Shown: positions 55,101 through 62,800 of the stretch, one piece after another
Numbering within the stretch: position 1 is the stretch's first letter
Layout: each line of letters begins with the position of its first letter
From: PNOJ01 sp016706845
GTDB lineage: Bacteria > Krumholzibacteriota > Krumholzibacteriia > LZORAL124-64-63
DNA length: 64,000 bases
Reading direction: 5' to 3'
NCBI GenBank assembly: GCA_016706845.1
Contig: JADJIV010000001.1
Span: 62,001-126,000, forward strand
Notes under the pieces: generated by a model
Seen by the model: the letters and a program-made list of their open reading frames with translations, nothing else
What the model was told of the DNA's origin: nothing
The model's database searches: none
Made by a program: the position numbers and the translations under genes

Positions 55101-56329
55101 CGCGCGACCCCCTCGTTGCCGGATTCGCGCCAGTCCGCCGGCAGCAGTCCCGCCGCCAGCGCCGTCGCGAGAACGCCCTCGGCCCGCTTGACCACCGGGG
55201 CGTCGATCATCTTGCTGCCCAGGGCGACCACGCCGAGACCCTGCGCCTCGGCCTCCTCGTACGCCCGCACGATCCGCTGCGCTTTCGCCAGTTCGTCCGG
55301 CGTGGGCGCGAAGGCGGCGTGCACCACGGCGATCTGCCGCGGATGGATGCAGCCCTTGCCCACGAAGCCCAGCGCCTTGGCCTCGGCGCAGGAGGCGCGC
55401 AGGCCGGCCTCGTCGGCCACGTCGCTGAACACCGTGTCGATGGGCTGCACGCCGGCGGCCACCGCGCCGTTGACGACCTGGCTGCGGGCCCAGAACGACT
55501 CGCGGCCCTCGAGCGTGCGCGGCGCGCCGATGTCGGCGGTGTAGTCCTCGAGCCCCACGGCCAGCGCGATCACCGACGGGTCCGCCGCCGCGATCTCGAA
55601 GGCGCGCCAGGCGCCCAGGGCCGACTCGATGATGGGCATCAGGAAGATGTCGCCCGCGTGCTTCGCCTGCTTGCGGATCGCCGCGACGCGGGCGGCGACG
55701 GCGCGCACCTGGGCGGGGTCCTCGACCTTCGGGACGAGGATCACGTGCGGGTTGTGCGGCACGATCCAGTCCAGGTCCTCGAGCCCGCGCTCGCCCTGGT
55801 TGATGCGGACCATGCGCTCGGCCGCGCCGAAGTCCACCACGCGCAGGGCGTTGCGCACCAGCACCCGCGCGGCGTCCTTCTCGGCGGGCGCGACGGCGTC
55901 CTCGAGGTCCAGGATCACGCCGTCGGGCAGGTGCAGGCCGGCGTTCAGGAAGAGCTTGGGCTGGTTGCCCGGCAGGTACAGGCGCGAGCGGCGCAGGCGG
56001 CGCCGGACGGCCGGCGCGGCGCAGCAGGGGCGCAGCTCCGGCAGCAGGGCGCCCGTGAGGCCGGGGTCGGCGCGCCGGGCCGCGCATTCGAGCCGGGCGT
56101 CCAGGACGAAGGGCACCGCCCCCTGGTCCTCGACCTCGACGCGCGCGTGTTCCAGGCCCAGGGTGCGGCAGCCGGCCGCGATCTGCGCCCGGATGCGTGC
56201 GCCGTACATCGAGGCCACCTTGCTCGCGACGGTCAGTTCCAGACCGCCCCCGTCGCGCAGTTCCACCGAGATCCAGCAGTCCGAACGCACGCCCGCGTCC
56301 CGGCTGCCCGCCTCTCCCCTGCTCGTCAT
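55097..56329 (-). CDS. Fused citrate lyase acyl carrier (CitD) and beta subunit (CitE)
   Basis: 410 residues. The first 90 form a CitD-like acyl carrier: EAGSRDAGVRSDCWISVELR contains the Ser-Asp site that carries the phosphoribosyl-dephospho-CoA arm, and VEVEDQGAVPFVLDARLECA ends the domain. From about residue 115 comes the CitE lyase: RSRLYLPGNQPKLFLNAGL, GVILDLEDAVAPAEKDAARV, MVRINQGERGLEDLDWIVPH, ILVPKVEDPAQV, FLMPIIESALGAWRAF, GKGCIHPRQIAVVHAAFAPT. The two parts are normally separate genes. ATG follows AGGTGGGACC. Confidence 0.88.
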   Translation of the reverse strand: MTSRGEAGSRDAGVRSDCWISVELRDGGGLELTVASKVASMYGARIRAQIAAGCRTLGLEHARVEVEDQGAVPFVLDARLECAARRADPGLTGALLPELRPCCAAPAVRRRLRRSRLYLPGNQPKLFLNAGLHLPDGVILDLEDAVAPAEKDAARVLVRNALRVVDFGAAERMVRINQGERGLEDLDWIVPHNPHVILVPKVEDPAQVRAVAARVAAIRKQAKHAGDIFLMPIIESALGAWRAFEIAAADPSVIALAVGLEDYTADIGAPRTLEGRESFWARSQVVNGAVAAGVQPIDTVFSDVADEAGLRASCAEAKALGFVGKGCIHPRQIAVVHAAFAPTPDELAKAQRIVRAYEEAEAQGLGVVALGSKMIDAPVVKRAEGVLATALAAGLLPADWRESGNEGVAR

Positions 56330-56399
56330 GGTCCCACCTCGTGGTCGATCCGGTCGTGGTGTGAGGTCGCGGAGCCCGCCCGCGGCGGCGCCCGCCTGA

Positions 56400-56428
56400 A
56401 TGATGGCCGCGGGAGCCGCCCTTTTCAA
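56400..56428 (-). promoter_or_regulatory. Putative promoter of the citrate lyase genes
   Basis: Minus-strand -35 TTGAAA (56428-56423), 17-base spacer, -10 CATCAT (56405-56400), about 70 bp upstream of the CitD-CitE ATG. Confidence 0.4.
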
Positions 56429-56561
56429 GGGATTCGCCGCGCATCCGCCCACCGGCGGCCGCATTCCGCTCAATCGGCGGCTCCCGCCGCCGATAACCAG
56501 GACGACCGGCCCCCGTCCGCGGGCGCCGGCCCGGCATCCATCCCCGTCCCGGAGCGCGGCC

Positions 56562-56924
56562 ATGAAGATCCTGATCGTCGACGATTCGCGCGCCATGCGG
56601 CGCATCATCCACCGCACCCTGCGCCAGGCCGGCTTCAGCGGCCTCGAGGTCATCGAGGCCGCGGACGGCGCCGAGGCGTTCGAGCTCGCGCGCGGCGCCC
56701 GTCCCGACCTGATCCTCTCGGACTGGCACATGCCGCACATGTCGGGCCTCGAATTCAAGCGGGCCCTGAACGAGGCCGGCATCGGCATCCCCTTCGGCTT
56801 CATCACCTCGGAGAACACGCACGAGATGCGGCAGCTCGCCGAGGCGGCGGGGGCGGACTTCCTGTTGGCCAAGCCGTTCACCCCCGAAGACATGAACCTG
56901 GCCCTGGAGGCGTTCGTGTCGTGA
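56562..56924 (+). CDS. cheY: CheY-like single-domain response regulator
   Basis: 120 residues, receiver domain only. Acidic pair DD in ILIVDDSRAMRRIIH, phospho-acceptor Asp in DLILSDWHMPHMSGLEFK, Thr/Ser switch in FGFITSENTHE and the Lys in FLLAKPFTPEDM. In chemotaxis it would bind the flagellar switch after phosphorylation by CheA. The end overlaps the next gene by GTGA. Confidence 0.93.
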   Translation: MKILIVDDSRAMRRIIHRTLRQAGFSGLEVIEAADGAEAFELARGARPDLILSDWHMPHMSGLEFKRALNEAGIGIPFGFITSENTHEMRQLAEAAGADFLLAKPFTPEDMNLALEAFVS

Positions 56925-57466
56925 CGACGGCGACCGACACCCTGCGGCACGGCGGACCCGGCGGCATCGCCCTCGCTGCCGCGGTCGACGCGGTGCGCGA
57001 GACCTGCGCCCTGCAGCTCGGGCTGGCCCTGCAGCCCCTGCCGGCGAGCGCCGCGTCGTCCGTGGCCGCAATGGACGCACCGCCGGCCACGGTCTGGTAC
57101 CGCAGCGGCATCGACCTGGCGGCGCCCGGCGGCCGCTGGCAGCTGACGCTGGTGTCGGACGCGCCCAGCGCGCACCTGCTGGCGCAACGCCTGTTCGCCC
57201 TCGATCCCGAGGAGGAAGCGGGGCGCGAGGAACTCGCCGACGCGCTGAACGAACTGGTCAACATCGCGGCCGGCGTCTTCAAGCGCCTCCATCGCGGCCC
57301 GAGTCTGCGCATCGCGTTCCCCGTGTTCACCGAAGGCTGGCCGGGGACGGCAGAGACGGCCGGCGCACAGGATTCGGTCATGCTGGCCGCCGGCCCCCAC
57401 GATCCCCTGATCCACGTGCTGTTGGTCTGGAAACCGCGCCTCGACGCCGGAGGCCCCCGGCCATGA
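56921..57466 (+). CDS. CheX/CheC-like chemotaxis phosphatase homologue 1
   Basis: 181 residues. The central region (about 75-125) holds EEEAGREELADALNELVNIA and AGVFKRL, close to the E-x-x-N helix of CheX/CheC phosphatases that dephosphorylate CheY~P. Only one such motif is seen. The GTG start overlaps the cheY stop and its own stop overlaps the next gene, so three genes are translated in chain. Function is inferred from motif and context. Confidence 0.65.
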   Translation: MTTATDTLRHGGPGGIALAAAVDAVRETCALQLGLALQPLPASAASSVAAMDAPPATVWYRSGIDLAAPGGRWQLTLVSDAPSAHLLAQRLFALDPEEEAGREELADALNELVNIAAGVFKRLHRGPSLRIAFPVFTEGWPGTAETAGAQDSVMLAAGPHDPLIHVLLVWKPRLDAGGPRP

Positions 57467-57936
57467 GCCTGAAATTCGCACCCGGCATGCTCATCGACAC
57501 GCTGGACCGGACCCTGGGACGGACCCTCGACCTCGCGCCGGTGCCGGCGGAATCGGCCTGGGACGCCGTCTCGCCGACTGCCGGGACCTGGCGGCTCCCC
57601 ATGCTGGACGATTCCGGCGACGAGATCGGGATCGTGGTCGCCGACACGGGCGCGGTCGTGCTCCTGGGCGGCACCCTGATCATGCTGCCGGAGAGCAGCA
57701 TGCGCGAGCAGGTCGCCGACGGGCAGCCGTCGCCGCCGGTCCTGGAGGCCTACGCGGAGGTCATCAACGTCCTGCGCGGCGTCGTCAACAATACCCAACG
57801 CAACCCCCACGTCGTCCCCGGGCTCCTCGAACCGGGCGGCGCGGGAGCGGGCTGGCGGGTCGACCCGCAGACGCGGCTCGACCTGGCCGCGGAGACGCCG
57901 ATCGGTGCGGTCCGTCTGTCGTTCCTCAGCCGTTAA
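57463..57936 (+). CDS. CheX/CheC-like chemotaxis protein homologue 2
   Basis: 157 residues. Similar fold expected from IGIVVADTGAVVLLGGTLIM then LEAYAEVINVLRGVVNNTQR, in which E-x-I-N resembles the CheX/CheC helix. It starts inside the stop of the preceding gene (ATGA). It may heterodimerise with the preceding protein. Less certain than the first. Confidence 0.5.
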   Translation: MSLKFAPGMLIDTLDRTLGRTLDLAPVPAESAWDAVSPTAGTWRLPMLDDSGDEIGIVVADTGAVVLLGGTLIMLPESSMREQVADGQPSPPVLEAYAEVINVLRGVVNNTQRNPHVVPGLLEPGGAGAGWRVDPQTRLDLAAETPIGAVRLSFLSR

Positions 57937-57956
57937 ACGCCGCCACCTGCACGACG

Positions 57957-57990
57957 AAGGCCGCCCCGGCGGGGCGGCCTTCCTGCTGCC
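57957..57990. terminator. Bidirectional terminator between cheY operon and HDOD gene
   Basis: 11-bp perfect stem AAGGCCGCCCC/GGGGCGGCCTT with loop GGC, then CCTGCTG. Lies between convergent genes. Confidence 0.65.
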
Positions 57991-58002
57991 GTACGACGCC
58001 GG

Positions 58003-58908
58003 TCAGCCGACCGGCTGCCCCGCGGGCTGCGGATTCCCCCTGGGTTGCTGACCTTCGGCGCCCAGCGACTGGAAGAGCTCCATCATCTCTTCGAGCCCCA
58101 CCGAAACCTCGGCCATGGTCTGCTCGGCGATGTCCGGCGGCAGCGCGAGCCGGTCGGCCGACGCCGGGTCGAACCGGTACAGCATCGCGTCGGCGCCCAT
58201 CCCCCAGCCGACGTCCCGGCACAGGACGTCCGCGATGTGGATGATGTCCAGCAGCGGTTCGGGATCGGTGCAGCCGGAGGGGTGGTGATGGAAGCGCACC
58301 GCGGTCACGATGCGGGCGGGGATCTGCCAGCGCTGCAGCAGGGCGGCGGCGACGGAGGCGTGATCGGTGCCGAACGTCTCGCGCTCGGCCTCGTCGAACG
58401 GGATGCCGCGCTCCTGCATCAGCTGCCTGATCCTGGCCATGTCCACGTCGACGAAGTTGCCCAGGACGATCTTGCCCATGTCGTGCAGCATGCCGGCGGT
58501 GAAGGCGTCCGCCGGCTCGGCCTGGCCCAGCTCCCGGGCGAGGTACTCCGAGGCCATCGCCGTGGCGATCGCGTGCTGCCAGAGCATGGCCGGCGTCAGG
58601 TCGTAGCCGCGGATCTTCTGGCGGGCCATCGGCGCCACGCACACGGCCAGCACCATCTGGTAGACCCGTTTCAGGCCCAGGCGGGTGATGGCGTACTGCA
58701 CCGAGCCGATCGTCCCCTCGCAGCCGAAGTAGGCCGAGTTGGCCAGCCGCAGCAGGCTGGTGGTCAGGCCCGGGTCGACCTCGATGACCTTCGCCAGTTC
58801 GGCGTAGTTCACGTTGGGATCGTTGCAGTACTTCTGCAGCTTGAAGACGACCTCGGGCAGCGGCGGCACCGTGTGCACCTTGGCCAGGATTTCGCGCTTG
58901 AGACTCAC
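58003..58908 (-). CDS. HDOD-domain signalling protein
   Basis: 301 residues. The HDOD domain (HD-related output) spans about 10-210: VHTVPPLPEVVFKLQKYCND, VIEVDPGLTTSLLRLANSAY, AGMLHDMGKIVLGNF and AVRFHHHPSGC. HDOD proteins are common in chemotaxis and c-di-GMP networks. The GTG start overlaps the cheD stop (GTGA). Last gene of the minus-strand chemotaxis cluster. Confidence 0.9.
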   Translation of the reverse strand: MSLKREILAKVHTVPPLPEVVFKLQKYCNDPNVNYAELAKVIEVDPGLTTSLLRLANSAYFGCEGTIGSVQYAITRLGLKRVYQMVLAVCVAPMARQKIRGYDLTPAMLWQHAIATAMASEYLARELGQAEPADAFTAGMLHDMGKIVLGNFVDVDMARIRQLMQERGIPFDEAERETFGTDHASVAAALLQRWQIPARIVTAVRFHHHPSGCTDPEPLLDIIHIADVLCRDVGWGMGADAMLYRFDPASADRLALPPDIAEQTMAEVSVGLEEMMELFQSLGAEGQQPRGNPQPAGQPVG

Positions 58909-59426
58909 AGCTCCGACTCCTTTCCGTCCGTCCGGACGATCGTGCGCCCGGACTGCAGATCCAGGGCCAGGGTGCGCGCGTGCGCGCCACCCACGCTCTG
59001 GGCCCGCAGGTCGAGTCCGTTCTTCCACAGCACCTTGCCCAGCACCTCGAGGTTGCGCTGGCCGATCTTGAAGATCTCGTCGGGACCCAGGGGACATCCG
59101 CCGCCGGCGGCCTTGACCAGCAGGTGGTGACGGGTCGCGCCGAGGTCGTAGACGGCCTGCAGCAATGTCGGCAAGCCCGTATCGACGAACATCGCGGGGC
59201 GGGCGGTCGCCCTGCGGGGGTCGATCCGCGAGAGGGGCAGCATGCAATGGATCAGGCCGCCCACGCGCGCTTCGGGGTCGTAGACGGACACCCCCACGCA
59301 GGAGCCGAGCGAATACGTCACCAGGATCTGGGTCGGATCGTTCGTGGCCGCCATTTCCGAGATGTCCACTCCGACGATGGAACGTCCGGACTTCTGGGCC
59401 TGGCCGCCATCGAGCCGGGCGTTCAT
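58905..59426 (-). CDS. cheD: Chemoreceptor glutamine deamidase CheD
   Basis: 173 residues. Deamidates receptor glutamines and can bind CheC. The catalytic Cys is in TYSLGSCVGVSVYDPEARVG and the His in GGLIHCMLPLS; the CheD-typical DTGLPTLLQAVYDLGATRHH and IGQRNLEVLGKVL follow. Placed between cheR and an HDOD gene, overlapping the latter by 4 bp. Confidence 0.93.
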   Translation of the reverse strand: MNARLDGGQAQKSGRSIVGVDISEMAATNDPTQILVTYSLGSCVGVSVYDPEARVGGLIHCMLPLSRIDPRRATARPAMFVDTGLPTLLQAVYDLGATRHHLLVKAAGGGCPLGPDEIFKIGQRNLEVLGKVLWKNGLDLRAQSVGGAHARTLALDLQSGRTIVRTDGKESEL

Positions 59427-59465
59427 CGACGATCTCCGGTGGCGCGGTCGCGTCTGCAGGTCATC

Positions 59466-60113
59466 TCAGATCCTCCTGTAGCCCGACGGTTGGCTGCGTT
59501 CTAGGCGGTCCGCGATCCCCGTCAGGCTTCGGATTCGCCGACGATCAGGTGGCCGCCCGGGCGCAGCAGCCGGTGGAACTCCGCCACCGCGGCCGCCCGC
59601 TGCCGGGGATCGAAATAGATCAGCACGTTGCGGCAGAAGACGACGTCGAAATCGCCGCGGATCGGGAAGGGAGTCCGGCCCAGGTTCAGGCGGCGGAACA
59701 GCACCCTCCGCTTGAGGTCGTCGGCGACGCGCAGGACGTCGCCGTCGGGTCCGGTCCGGGACGCGAACGCCGTCGCCGCGTAGCGTCGCGGCACCATCGC
59801 GGCCTGCGCCGCGGTGAAGTTGCCGCGCTGGGCCGCCTGCAGGGCCAGGGTCGAGCCGTCCGTGGCCAGGATGCGCCAGTCCGCCGACGCCGGCAGGTCC
59901 GCGCGCAGAGCCATGGCCAGCGAATACGGTTCCTCGCCGGTCGCGCAACCGGCCGACCAGAAGTGCAACCGTCTGCCCTCAGACGCCTGCCGGCGGGCGG
60001 CGGCGACGGCAAGGCGATTGGCTCCGGCCCGCGGAAGAAGCACGTGACGCAGGTGGCGACGGCGCCCGCCGGCGCGTCCGGCACCGCCCAGCTTCCGATC
60101 TGCCGCCGGTTCA
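59466..60113 (-). pseudogene. cheR: CheR methyltransferase, frameshifted and missing its N-terminal domain in this assembly
   Basis: The catalytic domain is recognisable across frames: TCFFRGPEP, FWSAGCATGEEPYSLAMALR (SAM site), VVFCRNVLIYFDPRQR, LRPGGHLIVGESE and the end SLTGIADRLERSQPSGYRRI (stop 59466). Frame changes lie near 59985 and 59530. The family's N-terminal helical domain is absent: after the GTG at 60113 (overlapping the cheW stop) only a few residues precede the catalytic part, with the adapter-like 10-mer at 60091-60100 in between. I infer an assembly error at this junction. It would methylate receptor glutamates. Confidence 0.75.
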
Positions 60114-60591
60114 CGCGTTGCCTCCCGTTCCCCCGCCGGCGCCGAAGACGCGGGCGGCGTCCAGCAGCACGATGACGCGGCTCGCCCAGCTGCGCCAGGC
60201 CCGCGACGTACGAGCCGGACCGCTCCGCCGGCGCCGGCGGCGACATCGTGTCGCCGATCTTCATCACATCGGACACCTCGTCCACGACCGCGGCGGCGAC
60301 CGCCGCCTCCGCACGACCCTCGATCCGGCAGACCACCAGGCACGTGCGGCTGGTCTCGGGCGCGGCCTCCATGCCGAACAGGCGGCGCAGGTCGACGACC
60401 TGCACGACCCGGCCGCGCAGGTTCACGACGCCGCGCACGTGGGCGGACGTTCCCGGGACACGGGTCACCGGCGGCAGGCTGCAGATCTCCTGCACCACGG
60501 CGATGTCCAGGCCGAAGGTCTCGCCGCCCAGACGGAAACCCAGGTAGCGCCTCGTCGCGACGGCGGCCGTGTCCTGTGCGAGCGTACTCAT
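60110..60591 (-). CDS. cheW: Chemotaxis coupling protein CheW; one frameshift
   Basis: About 160 residues. RRYLGFRLGGETFGLDIAVV, QEICSLPPVTRVPGTSAHVR, GVVNLRGRVVQVVDLRRLFG are classic CheW. The frame breaks near 60180; the next frame reads RVIVLLDAARVFG and ends at 60110, the expected family end. Bridges receptors and CheA. The ATG at 60591 is in frame with the end of cheA and no stop separates them. Confidence 0.9.
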
Positions 60592-62675
60592 GGATCCACT
60601 CCGTTTCCGAGCCTTCGAGTCCGATCTTTCAGTCGCTGGTGCAGGCTGCGCGGGCGCGTTCGCAGCGCGCCCGTGCGGACCTACTTTCCCATCCGAGAGG
60701 ATGGTGCCGCCGGCGATGACCGACGCGGCGCCGGCCGGATTGTCGAAGCCCTTGATCACGACCTGCTGCTGCCCGAGCAGATCGTCGGCCTCCAGAGCGA
60801 GAAGGCAACCGTCGCCCTCGACCACCAGCGCCACCGGCCACGCCGGTGCGACGGTCCCGTCGGCGATGCCCAGGCAGTCGCGCAGCCTGAGCAGCGGGAG
60901 CAGGGCGCCCTCGTGACGCAGCAGTTCGTCCCCGTCGCCGGACCGCACGATCTCCACCGGCTCGGGTCTCACGATCCGGCGGACGGCGAGCGTCGGCACG
61001 ATGTAGGTCTCGGCGCCGACGTTCAGCGTCAGCCCGTCGATGACCGCCAGCGTGAGCGGCAGGCGGAACCGGAAGCGGCAGCCGCGCCCGGGCTCCGACG
61101 CGATTTCCATGCCGCCGCGCAGCTCCTCGATGTTGCGGCGCACCACGTCCAGGCCGACGCCGCGCCCGCTGACCTCGGTGACCTGCGTCGAGGTGGAGAA
61201 GCCGGGCTGGAAGATCAGGTTGTGGATTTCGTGTTCGGCCGGACGCGCGCCGGGCGGCAACAGCCCGCGGCGGATGGCCTTGTCGAGGATCGCGGCGTGG
61301 TCGAGACCGCGGCCGTCGTCTTCGACCTCCAGGACGATGCTGCCTCCGTCGTGGTAGGCGCGCAGGCCGATGGTGGCGCGCGCCGGCTTGCCGGCGGCAA
61401 CGCGCGTCGCGGGGTCGGCAGTTCGATGCCGTGGTCCACCGCGTTGCGCAGCAGATGGATCAGGGGGTCGGTCAGCAGGTCGACCACCGAGCGGTCCAGT
61501 TCGGTGTCCTCGCCGTCGGTGCGCAGTTCCACGTCGCGCCCCGACTTGCGGGCCAGGTCGCGCACCAGCCGGGCCATCTTCCGGAAGACGGGCCGCACCG
61601 GCACCATGCGCACGTCCAGGCCGATGCGCTGCAGTTCGCGGCTGAGCTTGGCGAGGCGCTCCAGGTTCCGCTGCTGCTCCACCGGCATCCGCCGCGGATC
61701 GCAGTGGCAGCGGACCATCGCCTCGGTGATGACCAGTTCGCCGATGGTGTCCACGAGCAGGTCGAGACGATCCGCGCTCACGCGCACCGCCTCGCGCCGG
61801 GCGACGGCGGGCGCGGGCGGCGCGGCCGTCGTGGTCGAAGCGTCGGCCGGAGCCGGCGGCCCCGCCGCAAGGGCCGCATCGCGCGTGCGCTCCTGACCCC
61901 GCGCCAGCACGACCAGGCCCCCGGCCCTTGGCGCCGGCGCCAGACGCGCCGCCAGGGCCGGGACGTCGGCGGGCACGCGCAGCCGCCCGTCGTGCCGCAG
62001 GCCCTCGACCACGCCGGTCACGAGCCGCTTCAGGGCGTCGGTGGCCGCCAGGGCCAGGTCCAGCTCGTCACCGGCGAGCGCGATCTCCCCGCGACGGGCG
62101 CGGTCCAGATGGTGCTCGGCGGCGTGGGCCAGGGCCTGGACGGGGGCGAGACCGGCGAAACCGGCCATGCCCTTGAGGGTGTGGAAGGAACGGAACGCGG
62201 CGTTCAGGGACGCGGGCGCGTCCGGCGCGTGTTCCAGAGCCAGCAGCCGGGCTTCGGCCTCGTCCAGGTGCTCGCCGGCCTCGTCCAGGAAGTCGCGCAG
62301 CGTCTCGGGGTCGAGCGGCCGCAGGTCGACGATGTCCTGCCGGCCGGAGGCGGCATTCGCGGCTTCCGCGGTCCCTTCCGGCGTGAAGCGGTGGAGGATC
62401 CAGTCGGTCGCTTCCAGGATGCGGTCGGCGCCTGCGCTCAGCCCGTCGTCCAGCAGGACGTTCTGCGCCTCGCGGGCGCACGCGGCGACATCCCGTTCGC
62501 CGGCCGAGTCGGCCTCGCAGCCGAGATCGTGGAACAGGCAGAGCAGGTCGTCGAGATCGTCCGTGGCCGGGTTCGCCGCGGCGGCCAGCACCATGACGTC
62601 GAGCGACTCCAGCACGTGGCGCCAGCGCGCGTGGTACCCGGCGACGGCGGTGTCGATGTCGGGGCTGACGGTCAA
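60592..62675 (-). CDS. cheA: Chemotaxis histidine kinase CheA; one frameshift, no stop before cheW
   Basis: About 690 residues. A helical N-terminal region (1-110), HPt domain with phospho-His in FRSFHTLKGMAGFAGL (His 165), dimerisation helices (LLVDTIGELVITEAMV), HATPase with N box LLRNAVDHGIE, GRGLDHA and GRGVGLDVVRRNIEELRG, then the CheW-like domain (TYIVPTLAVRRIVRPEPVEI, LGQQQVVIKGF). The frame changes near 61412. After GGTILSDGKV the family ending (VALILDV-type) is missing and the frame runs into cheW. Start is TTG 62675 with GGAGAGG upstream. Phosphorylates CheY. Confidence 0.88.
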
Positions 62676-62709
62676 GATCCTGGCCTCTCCTGGTCGGCGG
62701 GCCGACGCA

Positions 62710-62733
62710 CGCCCCGGGCGGCATGCCGGGGCG
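62710..62733 (-). terminator. Hairpin upstream of cheA
   Basis: 8-bp perfect stem CGCCCCGG/CCGGGGCG with an 8-nt loop in the 125-bp gap between the dikinase-like gene and cheA. No T-run. Confidence 0.35.
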
Positions 62734-62800
62734 TCTCCTCGTGTGTCTTCGGCCCGGCGGGCGGGGGGTCGAGAGGTCCGGCCGGGCGGAGCGGGCGGGT

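Noticed and set aside
62690..62760. Possible third copy of the structured element, because CACACGAGG occurs on the minus strand near a GC hairpin
   Set aside because: The flanking bases do not form the CAC-ACGAG-GTG hairpin, hairpin A is absent, and there is no closing stem. A 9-base match is expected by chance in 64 kb.
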